A stretch of DNA of 13,505 bases from Syntrophomonas sp964422685 (GCA_964422685.1 CAYRCG010000051.1:1-13505), one strand, 5' to 3'; counted from the stretch's first letter, positions 5,710 to 13,329 are shown. Notes: generated by a model not told the origin, from the sequence alone. Numbers and translations are program-made.

Positions 5710-6444
5710 TCAGTAATACACTTTTACTAGGTAAAGCCCTTGAGGCGGAGCGGTGGGGCCGGCCAGGGCCCTATCCCGGGCGTCAATTATCTCCTTTAGG
5801 TAGTGGGGGGGATATTTACCCCTGCCTACCGCCAAAAGGGTACCGCTAATTATCCTTATCATATTATACAGGAAAGCGTCAGCTTCAATATGCAACCTCA
5901 AATAGGAGTCCTTTTCCGTCAGATAGCAACAGAATATCTCCCTATCGAAAGTTCTGGCGGAGGAACCGCTCGCACAAAACGAACTAAAATTATGTCTTCC
6001 TGTTAACATTGCCGCTGCTTCTTGCATCGCCTTCAGGTCAAGCTTTTTTGTATAACAATAAGCGTAATTACGATAAAATGCGGCCTTAGCCTTCCGGCGG
6101 TATATAACATAGCAATAGCGTTTCTTAAACGCATCGAAGCGGGGGTTAAATTCGGGGCCGGTTTCCTGGCTTTCCAAAACCCTAATATCCCCAGGCAACT
6201 GGCTATTTAGGGCATAAACCCATTTGTTGGCGGGAATGGTTGAATTGCTATCGAAAGCAACTACCTGACCCAAAGCATGAACCCCAGCATCGGTCCGCCC
6301 GGCACAGATTATAGTTAATTGTTCCCCGCTTAGTCTATAAATAGCCTTTTCTAGCTCCGCTTGTATGGTATTTGCATTCTTTTGGATCTGAAATCCGTGA
6401 TAATTACTACCATCATACTCTAGTAGAAGTTTTATCCTGCCCAT
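5710..6444 (-). CDS. truA: tRNA pseudouridine(38-40) synthase TruA
   Basis: A 244-residue enzyme that isomerises uridines 38-40 in the anticodon arm of many tRNAs. It begins LLLEYDGSNYHGFQIQ and contains the catalytic motif AGRTDAGVHALGQV with the nucleophile Asp52. ALNSQLPGDIRV, FNPRFDAFKKRYCYVI, TGRHNFSSFC and the late FLYNMIRIISGTLLAVGRG are all TruA landmarks, and the length is normal. ATG 6444 has AGGGAG about 8 nt upstream. In many Clostridia truA closes a unit with rplQ and the ECF transporter genes; here it follows rplQ after 225 bp with a hairpin between them, so its promoter is unclear. No frame damage is seen. Confidence 0.97.
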   Translation of the reverse strand: MGRIKLLLEYDGSNYHGFQIQKNANTIQAELEKAIYRLSGEQLTIICAGRTDAGVHALGQVVAFDSNSTIPANKWVYALNSQLPGDIRVLESQETGPEFNPRFDAFKKRYCYVIYRRKAKAAFYRNYAYCYTKKLDLKAMQEAAAMLTGRHNFSSFCASGSSARTFDREIFCCYLTEKDSYLRLHIEADAFLYNMIRIISGTLLAVGRGKYPPHYLKEIIDARDRALAGPTAPPQGLYLVKVYY

Positions 6445-6510
6445 TGTTATTTCTCCCTACTAATAAGAAAGGCGGGGGGTGAGCGTCCACTTCTATATTT
6501 CCCCACATGG

Positions 6511-6537
6511 AAGCAAAAGCCCGTTTAACCAACGGGC
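6511..6537 (-). terminator. Possible terminator between rplQ and truA
   Basis: On the minus strand GCCCGTT (6537-6531) pairs with AACGGGC (6525-6519) around a 5-nt loop, followed by TTTTGCTT. The U-tract is short, so partial termination or readthrough into truA is possible. Apart from this hairpin the 225-bp gap (6445-6669) shows no gene. Confidence 0.5.
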
Positions 6538-6669
6538 CAGGGTTGATTTACCGGACCATCCCTTCCCGGCACCGCCAGGAATTTGTTTTCCCGGATATCA
6601 AAAGTTTATGCTTTTTAAAACCATTCGCTTCTTTGCCGGTTAAAAAATAGAAATCCTTAATGCCTGTCA

Positions 6670-7011
6670 TTACTCAACCAGTTCGAGTATCACCATAGCA
6701 GCACCATCACCCTTACGAAAACCGGTTTTCACCAGGCGGGTATAGCCGCCGTTACGTTCCTTATAGCGAGCAGCGATATCGTCAAAGAGTTTCTGCACAA
6801 CTTCATCGCCCATAACATAAGACGCGGCCCGCCTACGGGCGTGTAAATCTCCTCTTTTGCCCAGGGTAATCATTTTTTCCGTTAGTCGTCTTATCTCCTT
6901 AGCTCTGGTTTCGGTGGTAGTAATCTTTTCTTCCTTTAGGAGAGATGTCACCGAATTCCTAAGCACGGATCTCCTGTGATCACTCCTGAGCCCTAACCTG
7001 CGATAACTCAC
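6670..7011 (-). CDS. rplQ: 50S ribosomal protein L17
   Basis: A 113-residue protein of normal bacterial L17 length. Signature segments are YRRLGLRSDHRRSVLRNSVT, EKITTTETRAKEIRRLTEKM, ITLGKRGDLHARRRAASYV and NGGYTRLVKTGFRKGDGA. L17 lies near the peptide exit tunnel of the large subunit. The start codon is GTG (7011), preceded by AGGAGG with 6-nt spacing, and the length fits. It follows rpoA by 14 bp, the near-universal rpoA-rplQ pair. A hairpin about 130 bp downstream may end part of the transcript. Confidence 0.98.
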   Translation of the reverse strand: MSYRRLGLRSDHRRSVLRNSVTSLLKEEKITTTETRAKEIRRLTEKMITLGKRGDLHARRRAASYVMGDEVVQKLFDDIAARYKERNGGYTRLVKTGFRKGDGAAMVILELVE

Positions 7012-7025
7012 GGGGACCCTCCTTT

Positions 7026-7976
7026 CTAATCCTCAGACTTTCTGAATGATAGATTTAATTCTTTTAGCTTTCTTTCGATTTCTTCCAACGACTTCTGGCC
7101 CAGGTTTCTTATCTTGCTCATTTCCTCACGGTTTTTAGCAATCAAGTCCCCTACCGTATTAATACTAGCCCTCTTCAATCCGTTGGAAGCCCGCACCGAG
7201 AGTTCTAATTCCTCTATGGACATTTCCAGTACTTTATCTTTCTTTTCTTCTTCCTTTTCCACCAGGATTTCCACCTCGGCATAGGTATCATCTATCTCGG
7301 TGAATAGTTTTAAGTATTCGATGAGAATCTGAGCCGAAAGGCTAATGGCCTCCTCCGGATTTATACTGCCATTTGTCCATACTTCTAGGTTCAGCCGGTC
7401 GAAGTCGGTTCTTTTCCCCACTCGGGCGTTCTCTACTGTATAATTGACCCGGCTCACAGGTGTAAATATTGAATCTATGGGGATTAAACCTACAATGTCA
7501 TCGTTTTTCTGTACTTGCTGGTCGGCGCCAACATAACCCCGACCCCTTTCCACCGTCATTTCTATATCTATTTTTCCGTCTTCGTCCAAACTGGCTAGGT
7601 GCAGATCAGGGTTTAATATATCCACTTCGGCATCCGGCGTTATATCTGAAGCCTTAATTTCCTTCGGCCCCGTCTGTTCTAGGCGGATAACTTTCTTTTC
7701 ATTCCCGGCATAACCTAAAACGAGCTTTTTTATGTTTAGTATAATCTCGGTAGTATCCTCCAAGACCCCGGGAATAGTAGAAAACTCATGGAGTACTCCA
7801 TCGATTTTTATGGCAGTAACTGCCGCTCCGGGTAAAGACGAAAGAAGAACTCGGCGCAGTGAATTACCTAGGGTAGTTCCATATCCTCTTTCCAGGGGTT
7901 CGATAACAAATTTTCCGTAATTACTAGTGGCATTCTTTTCTACGCATTCTATACGCGGTTTTTCCATCTCCAGCAT
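7026..7976 (-). CDS. rpoA: DNA-directed RNA polymerase subunit alpha
   Basis: A 316-residue alpha subunit. The N-terminal assembly domain (about 1-230) shows FVIEPLERGYGTTLGNSLRR, the dimerisation and beta-contact region, VERGRGYVGA and NYTVENARVGKRTDFD. An acidic linker rich in Glu and Lys (about 238-248) leads to the C-terminal domain with LELSVRASNGLKRA and IRNLGQKSLEEIERKL; R262 corresponds to the DNA-contacting Arg265 of E. coli alpha. ATG 7976 has AGGAGGG about 8 nt upstream, and the MLEMEKPRIE opening is usual in Firmicutes. It follows rpsD across a 112-bp spacer that holds inverted repeats. Confidence 0.99.
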   Translation of the reverse strand: MLEMEKPRIECVEKNATSNYGKFVIEPLERGYGTTLGNSLRRVLLSSLPGAAVTAIKIDGVLHEFSTIPGVLEDTTEIILNIKKLVLGYAGNEKKVIRLEQTGPKEIKASDITPDAEVDILNPDLHLASLDEDGKIDIEMTVERGRGYVGADQQVQKNDDIVGLIPIDSIFTPVSRVNYTVENARVGKRTDFDRLNLEVWTNGSINPEEAISLSAQILIEYLKLFTEIDDTYAEVEILVEKEEEKKDKVLEMSIEELELSVRASNGLKRASINTVGDLIAKNREEMSKIRNLGQKSLEEIERKLKELNLSFRKSED

Positions 7977-8008
7977 TTATATGTCCCTCCTTATTTTGGG
8001 CGGCGCTA

Positions 8009-8033
8009 GGCCAGTTTAAGCTGATACCTGGCC
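8009..8033. repeat. Inverted repeat in the rpsD-rpoA spacer
   Basis: GGCCAG (8009-8014) pairs with CTGGCC (8028-8033), loop 13 nt. No T-run follows on the minus strand, so it is not an obvious terminator. It may be an mRNA structure that tunes expression or stability between rpsD and rpoA in this otherwise tightly packed operon. A weaker CCAGT/ACTGG pair lies just upstream in the transcript (8040-8075). Confidence 0.4.
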
Positions 8034-8088
8034 ATCCAACCAGTCTCTATCTTTTGAACACAAACCCGAGTACTGGCTTAGAGGTGTA

Positions 8089-8718
8089 CTATCTGGAATA
8101 AAGTTCAACAATGAGCTGCTCATTTACCAGTGTATCAATCTGTTCTCTTCTCGGATAGGCTAAAACAGTACCAGACATCTTTTCTGCATCAACACTTAGC
8201 CATTCAGGCGGGGTTTTATATGCCGCCTGCTCCTTCATTTCCTGAAACTTATTGGTGTCTTTGCTGGATTGACGCACTTCTATAGTATCTCCTACCCTAA
8301 CCAACTGGGAAGGGATGTTAGCTTTGTGTCCATTGAGGAAAAAATGACCGTGATTAACTAGTTGCCGGGCCTCTTTCCGGGAGGAGGCAAAACCCAGCCG
8401 GTAAACTACATTATCCAGCCGTCTTTCTAAAAGTACCAGCAGATTTTCACCGGTTATCCCTTGCTGGCGATCAGCCCTCCGGAAATAATTACGAAACTGT
8501 TTTTCTAAAATCCCATATATTCTGCGGGTTTTTTGCTTTTCCCGCAATTGTAGCCCGTATTCGCTGGGCTTTTGCCGGCGACCCTGACCATGGGCACCTG
8601 GCGGATAAGCTCTCCTACTGACCGAGCATTTTTCCGAATAGCAACGATCACCTTTTAGGAACAGCTTTTCCCCTTCCCGGCGGCACTGACGGCAGACTGA
8701 ATCAGTATATCTTCCCAC
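8089..8718 (-). CDS. rpsD: 30S ribosomal protein S4
   Basis: A 209-residue S4, a primary 16S rRNA binder that nucleates 30S assembly. The N-terminus has four cysteines (C9, C12, C26, C31), the zinc-binding form of S4; many bacteria carry a second, cysteine-free type. SRRAYPPGAHGQGRR and LREKQKTRRIYGILEKQFR follow. The S4 RNA-binding domain has RLDNVVYRLGFASSRKEARQL, VNHGHFFLNG and PSQLVRVGDTIEVR. The start codon is GTG (8718), with GGAGGT about 10 nt upstream, a rather long spacing. It lies 16 bp after rpsK. In other bacteria S4 represses its own operon; no specific binding site was identified here. Confidence 0.98.
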   Translation of the reverse strand: MGRYTDSVCRQCRREGEKLFLKGDRCYSEKCSVSRRAYPPGAHGQGRRQKPSEYGLQLREKQKTRRIYGILEKQFRNYFRRADRQQGITGENLLVLLERRLDNVVYRLGFASSRKEARQLVNHGHFFLNGHKANIPSQLVRVGDTIEVRQSSKDTNKFQEMKEQAAYKTPPEWLSVDAEKMSGTVLAYPRREQIDTLVNEQLIVELYSR

Positions 8719-8734
8719 TTAAACTATTACCTCC

Positions 8735-9127
8735 TTAAACTCTTCTTCTTTTGGGCGGTCTACATCCATTGTGAGGAATAGGAGTAACATCCTTAATAAC
8801 ACTAACTTCCAGGCCGGCCGCCTGCAGTGAACGGATAGCCGCTTCTCTCCCTGCACCAGGCCCTTTTACATAACACTCAACCTCTTTCAGACCATGTTCC
8901 ATTGCCGCCTTGGCAGCGTTTTCCGCCGCCTGCTGAGCGGCGAAGGGAGTGCTTTTCCTGGAACCTTTAAAGCCGATAGCCCCGGCGCTTGCCCAAGATA
9001 TGGCATTGCCGTGCCGGTCAGTAATAGAAATAATAGTATTATTAAAGGTTGACTTTATATGCGCTATACCATGTTCAATGTTCTTTTTTTCCCGTTTTTT
9101 GACTCTCGTAGTAGTCCTGCGTGCCAC
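8735..9127 (-). CDS. rpsK: 30S ribosomal protein S11
   Basis: A 130-residue S11, located on the platform of the small subunit, where it helps shape the mRNA exit region. The basic N-terminus (ARRTTTRVKKREKKNIEHG) leads to the conserved AHIKSTFNNTIISITDRHGN and then SAGAIGFKGSRKSTPFAAQQ, GPGAGREAAIRSLQAAGLEV and the C-terminal DVTPIPHNGCRPPKRRRV. The start is GTG (9127), with a weak AAGGGGG site about 8 nt upstream. It sits between rpsM (21 bp) and rpsD (16 bp), the standard alpha-operon order. Confidence 0.98.
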   Translation of the reverse strand: MARRTTTRVKKREKKNIEHGIAHIKSTFNNTIISITDRHGNAISWASAGAIGFKGSRKSTPFAAQQAAENAAKAAMEHGLKEVECYVKGPGAGREAAIRSLQAAGLEVSVIKDVTPIPHNGCRPPKRRRV

Positions 9128-9148
9128 TAATTTTTCCCCCTTTGTGCT

Positions 9149-9517
9149 TTACTTTTTCTTGCCTCCGGCAGTACGCTTAGGCCCTTTGCGGGTTCTGGCG
9201 TTGGTCTTGGTATTCTGTCCTCTTACCGGTAAGCCGCGGCGATGACGAATCCCCCGATAACAACCTAGATCCATCAGCCTTTTGATATCCATATTTACCT
9301 GCCTGCGCAGATCACCTTCAACATGATATTCTTTCTCGATGGTTTCCCTTAATTTGGATACTTCTTCCTCAGTTAAATCTTTTACCCTGGTATCGGGATT
9401 TATACCTGCAACTGCCAGTATCCTTCGAGAAGAAGACCTTCCTATTCCGAAAATATAAGTTAGGGATACCTCGATTCTTTTATCCCGGGGTAAATCAACC
9501 CCTGCTATTCTAGCCAA
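9149..9517 (-). CDS. rpsM: 30S ribosomal protein S13
   Basis: A 122-residue S13, which lies in the head of the 30S subunit and forms bridges to the 50S subunit and contacts tRNA. It opens ARIAGVDLPRDKRIEVSLTY with the helix-two-turn-helix IFGIGRSSSRRIL, and ends in the RHRRGLPVRGQNTKTNARTR and GPKRT tail that reaches the P-site tRNA. The start codon is TTG (9517), preceded by GGAGGTGA with 6-nt spacing. The upstream neighbour is rpmJ (21 bp), as in most Firmicutes. Confidence 0.98.
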   Translation of the reverse strand: MARIAGVDLPRDKRIEVSLTYIFGIGRSSSRRILAVAGINPDTRVKDLTEEEVSKLRETIEKEYHVEGDLRRQVNMDIKRLMDLGCYRGIRHRRGLPVRGQNTKTNARTRKGPKRTAGGKKK

Positions 9518-9538
9518 ATTCGCTCACCTCCCTGTTTA

Positions 9539-9652
9539 TTAACCCTGGACTTGTTTATGCTTGGGATTTTCACAAATAACCATTACTTTTCCCTTGCGCC
9601 GAATAATCTTACATTTTTCGCAGATAGGTTTTACTGATGGTTTTACTTTCAA
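9539..9652 (-). CDS. rpmJ: 50S ribosomal protein L36
   Basis: A 37-residue protein with a TTG start (9652) and GGAGGT 6 nt upstream. The product MKVKPSVKPICEKCKIIRRK continues GKVMVICENPKHKQVQG, the classic zinc-ribbon L36: Cys11, Cys14, Cys27 and His32 bind zinc. L36 is the smallest large-subunit protein and binds 23S rRNA. This is the zinc-dependent paralogue type. It lies between infA (30 bp) and rpsM (21 bp), the expected place. Because of its length and TTG start it is easily missed by gene callers. Confidence 0.97.
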   Translation of the reverse strand: MKVKPSVKPICEKCKIIRRKGKVMVICENPKHKQVQG

Positions 9653-9682
9653 AGCTGTTACCTCCTCATTAGCCCTAGTCAG

Positions 9683-9901
9683 CTATTTAAAACGATAGGT
9701 GATCCTTCCCCGGTTCAAATCATAGGGCGACAGTTCGACCATCACCCGGTCTCCGGGCAATATCCTGATAAAATTCATACGCATCTTGCCAGATATGTGG
9801 GCGAGGACCTTATGGCCATTATCCAGTTTTACTTGAAACATGGTATTGGGTAACGGTTCCACCACTGTTCCCTCAACTTCAATGACATCTTCTTTAGCCA
9901 T
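9683..9901 (-). CDS. infA: Translation initiation factor IF-1
   Basis: A 72-residue OB-fold protein that binds the 30S A site during initiation with IF-2 and IF-3. The sequence AKEDVIEVEGTVVEPLPNTM and then FQVKLDNGHKVLAHISGKMR, followed by NFIRILPGDRVMVELSPYDL, is a near-perfect match to bacterial IF-1. The ATG at 9901 gives the family's exact 72 residues and lies 7 nt after GGAGGT; a TTG directly before it (9904) is in frame but less likely. The start overlaps the end of the KOW gene by 8 bp, suggesting translational coupling. Confidence 0.98.
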   Translation of the reverse strand: MAKEDVIEVEGTVVEPLPNTMFQVKLDNGHKVLAHISGKMRMNFIRILPGDRVMVELSPYDLNRGRITYRFK

Positions 9902-10184
9902 CAACCAGACCTCCTTCCCCTTTTTCCTGTATAAGTTTCAAGTCTTTTTTAATGATATGGTTCCCGGGAATCTCACCCCTGGCCAGGTGAGCCGCAACTT
10001 CTTCTGCCTTGCCCCTGGTCCATTGTAGGTGTTTAATGTTTTTCCGCTTGGGATTTTCAATTCTGCGCAGGTCTCCATCGGCTACTAAAACTGATTTTTC
10101 GTCTATCCGTTTTATTACCGCGAATATCCTGCCCTTATCGCGCCCCGATTTGGAGTATACTATTCTGCCTAAATCGTCATAAAT
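9894..10184 (-). CDS. KOW-domain RNA-binding protein with a non-canonical start
   Basis: A frame of about 96 codons fills the space between map and infA. It reads YDDLGRIVYSKSGRDKGRIF, then VLVADGDLRRIENPKRKNIK, a KOW motif (L14e/L6e/L27e-like) found in small Clostridia proteins at exactly this locus. The C-terminus is basic and ends at TAA 9896-9894, 8 bp inside infA. No ATG, GTG or TTG occurs in frame between the preceding in-frame TGA (10193-10191) and the conserved core. The likely start is ATT (10184) or ATC (10187), 9 or 6 nt after a GGAGG just past the map stop. Alternatively one base was lost: ATGACGAT at 10180 would read M-D-D-L-G if it were ATGGACGAT. Its molecular function is not established; RNA or ribosome binding is likely. 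Confidence 0.75.
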   Translation of the reverse strand: MYDDLGRIVYSKSGRDKGRIFAVIKRIDEKSVLVADGDLRRIENPKRKNIKHLQWTRGKAEEVAAHLARGEIPGNHIIKKDLKLIQEKGEGGLVDG

Positions 10185-10199
10185 GATCGATCACCTCCA

Positions 10200-10964
10200 T
10201 TACCTTAAGGTAAGGATTTCTGGTTCTCCGTCAGTAATAGCAATGCTATGTTCAAAGTGCGCCGATAAGCTTCCATCACGGGTTAGTACTGTCCAGGCGT
10301 CATTGCTGGTATAAACCTGGTAACTGCCCATATTAAGCATCGGCTCAATAGCAAGAGCCATTCCTTCCTTCAAAACCGGTCCTCGATCGCTTTTTCCATA
10401 ATTGGGTACAGGGGGCTGTTCATGCATATTCCGACCTATACCATGCCCGACAAAATCTCTTACCACCGAAAAACCGTTTACCTCTGCATGTTCCTGAATA
10501 GCTCGGGATACCATGCCTAGTCGATTTCCTGCCCGGGCTTGTTTAATTCCTTCCAAAAGGGATTCTTCAGTAGTACTAATTAATTCACTTGCCCTCGGGC
10601 CGATCTGACCCACCGGAACGGTAATAGCCGCGTCGGCAGCAAACCCATCCAGTATAACAGCAAAATCAATGCTTATGATATCCCCTTCCTTAAGAAGCCG
10701 GGAGCCGGGGATACCATGAACAACCTCCTCATTAAGGGAAGTACAGATAACCGCCGGAAAGGCTTTTCCCCCTCTGGGATGGGGGTAATTCTTGAATACC
10801 GGAATTGCACCTTTACTTCTGCATTCTTGCTCTGCCAGTAAGTTAAGCTCCCCGGTAGTAATGCCGGGCTGGATTGTTTCTTCTAAAAGGCCCAATACAC
10901 GAGCAACCAATTCCCCTGCTTTCCTCATCTGGGCTATCTCATCCCTGGTTTTTAAATGAATCAT
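10200..10964 (-). CDS. map: Methionine aminopeptidase type I
   Basis: A 254-residue metalloenzyme that removes the initiator methionine from nascent proteins. All metal ligands of the family are present: Asp100, Asp111 (in GDIISIDFAVILDGFAAD), His174 (FVGHGIGRNMHE), Glu207 (AIEPML) and Glu238 (HFEHSIAIT), plus the substrate-binding His83 (NEEVVHGIPG). It lacks an N-terminal SH3-binding or zinc-finger extension, as expected for type Ia. ATG 10964 follows the adk stop with no gap (TAAATG), and a GGAGA lies within the adk end, so the two are probably coupled. The linkage adk-map-infA is standard in Firmicutes. Confidence 0.98.
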   Translation of the reverse strand: MIHLKTRDEIAQMRKAGELVARVLGLLEETIQPGITTGELNLLAEQECRSKGAIPVFKNYPHPRGGKAFPAVICTSLNEEVVHGIPGSRLLKEGDIISIDFAVILDGFAADAAITVPVGQIGPRASELISTTEESLLEGIKQARAGNRLGMVSRAIQEHAEVNGFSVVRDFVGHGIGRNMHEQPPVPNYGKSDRGPVLKEGMALAIEPMLNMGSYQVYTSNDAWTVLTRDGSLSAHFEHSIAITDGEPEILTLR

Positions 10965-11612
10965 TTATAGGTTCTCCAATTTCGCGCGGATTTTCGTGAA
11001 AACCTCGTTGCTACCAAGGCTTCCCTCAACGTTTAGGAGCAAACCCTTTTCCGCGTAGTATTGTAATAAGGGCCTGGTCTGCCGGCCGTATACTTCCAAG
11101 CGCTTGGCCACAGTTTCCCCTCGATCATCCTCACGTTGCACGAGTTCGCCTCCGCAACTGTCGCATTTTCCCTGTTCTTTCGGGGGATTAAAGCTAAGGT
11201 TATAGACTCTTTTGCATTCCAAACAGCTAATCCTACCCGATAGACGCTTGACCAGGAGTTCCGGAGGTACATCAATGTTAATAGCCAGATCTATATTTTT
11301 ACCCAACTCCGCCAGGGCTTGGTCTAATGCCTGAGCCTGCGCTACGGTGCGGGGGAATCCATCGAGTAAGAAACCCTTATCACAATCTGCCTGGGTTAAT
11401 CTTTCTTTAACTATTGCGATAGTAATACCATCCGGCACCAGTTGCCCAGTGCTCATATATTTTTGTGCTTCCCGCCCCAATTCGCTCCCCTGCTGCACCG
11501 CATCGCGGAAAATATCCCCGGTCGAGATATGAGGAATGGGAAAACGAACTTTAATCAACTCCGCCTGAGTTCCCTTACCAGCTCCGGGGGGACCCATCAG
11601 CACAACATTCAT
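10965..11612 (-). CDS. adk: Adenylate kinase, zinc-binding form
   Basis: A 215-residue kinase that interconverts AMP + ATP and 2 ADP in the cytoplasm. The P-loop GPPGAGKGTQ is at residues 7-16, the AMP-binding STGDIFRDAV at 30-39, and FLLDGFPRTVAQA at 81-93. The LID domain carries four cysteines, C130, C133, C150 and C153, which bind structural zinc as in many Gram-positive Adks; it ends REDDRGETVAKRLEVY. ATG 11612 has GGAG 8 nt upstream. It lies 11 bp after secY and abuts map. Confidence 0.98.
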   Translation of the reverse strand: MNVVLMGPPGAGKGTQAELIKVRFPIPHISTGDIFRDAVQQGSELGREAQKYMSTGQLVPDGITIAIVKERLTQADCDKGFLLDGFPRTVAQAQALDQALAELGKNIDLAINIDVPPELLVKRLSGRISCLECKRVYNLSFNPPKEQGKCDSCGGELVQREDDRGETVAKRLEVYGRQTRPLLQYYAEKGLLLNVEGSLGSNEVFTKIRAKLENL

Positions 11613-11623
11613 CTTTTCATCTC

Positions 11624-12889
11624 CTATTTTACAAAACCCTCATAACTGCGTAACAGTAAATGGGATTCAATCTGCTTCATGGTATCCAAGGCAACACCGA
11701 CTACAATCAGTAAAGCTGTACCGCCAAACCAAAGACTCGTTATTCCGGTTAGTCCGATTACGAAATTGGGCATAATAGCAATCAAAGCTAAAAATACCCC
11801 CCCGGCCAGGGTTAAGCGGGATAAAACCCGATCAATATGTTCGGCAGTAGGACGTCCCGGTCTAATACCGGGTATGAAACCACCATACTTCTTAATGTTA
11901 TCGGCTACATCCGCAGGATTGAAGATTATAGCCACATAAAAATAGGTAAAAAAGACGATCAATAAGGCATAAACTGCATTATAGCCAATACTGCTAAAAT
12001 TGAAGTATTGCTGCAAAAACTGGTTGAATCCTGAAGCAGGATCCGTCCAGGAAGCAATAGTAGCCGGAAACATCATCAAAGACATTGCGAAAATAATCGG
12101 GATAACCCCGCCGGCATTTACTCTAAGGGGTAGAAAAGTGCTTTGCCCTCCATAAACCTTCCTTCCCACCACTCGTTTAGCATACTGCACCGGCAGTCTC
12201 CTCTGTCCTTCGTTTACGGCAATAATGGATGCGATTATAGCCAATGCCAGCACGATAAAGAGGAGTATATTGAAATAACCGATTATTCCCCCGGACAATT
12301 CCTGTCCTACCCCGGCTATTTGGCTGGGCAGACGGGATACAATACCGGCAAAGATAATCAGGGAAATCCCATTCCCTATTCCCTTCTCCGTAATCATTTC
12401 GCCAATCCACATCAACAAAGCAGTACCGGCGGTAAGGGAAACGGCTATTATCAGGTAAGTAATAAAGCCTCTGTGGAGTAGGGCTCCGCTCCTACCTAGT
12501 GCTATGGACATCCCCAGGGCTTGAATAAAGCCCAAAACAACCGTTCCGTAGCGAGTATACTGGACTATAACTTTTCTTCCTTCTTCGCCTTCCTTTTGTA
12601 GTTCTTCTAATCTCGGAACAACTACTGTAAGTAGCTGCATGATAATGGTTGCATTAATATAAGGGGTTATGCTCATCGCGAAAATACTGAAGCGTTTGAA
12701 CGCCCCCCCGGAAACTATATCAAAAAATCCAAATAATTGACCGCTTAACAGCTTCTCCAATGCCCCGGGATTGATACCAGGGACAGCTATATGGGCTCCC
12801 AAGCGGAAAACCAGCAACATAAACAAAGTGAAAAGCAGCTTTTTCCTTAAATCCCCTACCTTGAAGGCTTGTTGAAATGAACCAAGCAT
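11624..12889 (-). CDS. secY: Preprotein translocase subunit SecY
   Basis: A 421-residue integral membrane protein, the channel of the SecYEG translocon. Ten hydrophobic membrane segments are visible, from LLFTLFMLLVFRLGAHIAVP (helix 1) to the last near residue 390. Family marks include FKRFSIFAMSITPYINATII, MITEKGIGNGISLIIFAGI, RVNAGGVIPIIFAMSLMMFP and GFIPGIRPGRPTAEHI, the SecA/ribosome-binding cytosolic loop. Length matches Firmicutes SecY. ATG 12889 shares one base with the rplO stop (TAATG), so translation is coupled to L15, as in most spc operons. Confidence 0.98.
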   Translation of the reverse strand: MLGSFQQAFKVGDLRKKLLFTLFMLLVFRLGAHIAVPGINPGALEKLLSGQLFGFFDIVSGGAFKRFSIFAMSITPYINATIIMQLLTVVVPRLEELQKEGEEGRKVIVQYTRYGTVVLGFIQALGMSIALGRSGALLHRGFITYLIIAVSLTAGTALLMWIGEMITEKGIGNGISLIIFAGIVSRLPSQIAGVGQELSGGIIGYFNILLFIVLALAIIASIIAVNEGQRRLPVQYAKRVVGRKVYGGQSTFLPLRVNAGGVIPIIFAMSLMMFPATIASWTDPASGFNQFLQQYFNFSSIGYNAVYALLIVFFTYFYVAIIFNPADVADNIKKYGGFIPGIRPGRPTAEHIDRVLSRLTLAGGVFLALIAIMPNFVIGLTGITSLWFGGTALLIVVGVALDTMKQIESHLLLRSYEGFVK

Positions 12890-13329
12890 TATATCACCTC
12901 TACTTTTCCACCTTTTGCTACGATCTTTTCTTCCGCTTGCTTGCTAATTTTATGTGCCTTAACATCCAATTTCTTTTCTAATACCCCGTCACCGAGGATT
13001 TTAACTCCGTCTTTGATGCCTTTAACTAATCCGGCCTCCTGGAGGATATCCGGGTTAATCTCACTGCCATCCGGGAAAATGTTTAAATCCTCTACATTTA
13101 CGATAGCATATACCTTCTTGAAAATATTGTTGAAACCACGTTTGGGTAGTCTTCTTTGCAAGGGCATCTGCCCGCCTTCGAAACCAGGCCGTACCCCACC
13201 ACCGGAGCGGGATTTCTGTCCTTTATGGCCTCGGGTGGAAGTTTTGCCATGACCGGAACCGGTTCCCCGGCCCACTCTCTTTCTGGACTTATTCGCACCC
13301 GCTGGAGCTTTAAGTTCTTCCAGTCTCAC
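12889..13329 (-). CDS. rplO: 50S ribosomal protein L15
   Basis: A 146-residue L15, a late-assembling large-subunit protein. The glycine- and arginine-rich N-terminus is typical: MRLEELKAPAGANKSRKRVG, RGTGSGHGKTSTRGHKGQKS and FEGGQMPLQRRLPKRGFNN. The globular C-terminal half ends with IVAKGGKVEVI. The start codon is GTG (13329), with AGGAGG about 9 nt upstream. It lies 26 bp after rpmD and overlaps secY by 1 nt. Confidence 0.98.
   Translation of the reverse strand: MRLEELKAPAGANKSRKRVGRGTGSGHGKTSTRGHKGQKSRSGGGVRPGFEGGQMPLQRRLPKRGFNNIFKKVYAIVNVEDLNIFPDGSEINPDILQEAGLVKGIKDGVKILGDGVLEKKLDVKAHKISKQAEEKIVAKGGKVEVI

Noticed and set aside
9902..9904. TTG directly before the infA ATG as the start
   Set aside because: It leaves only 4 nt to the ribosome binding site and gives 73 residues; ATG 9901 gives the standard 72.
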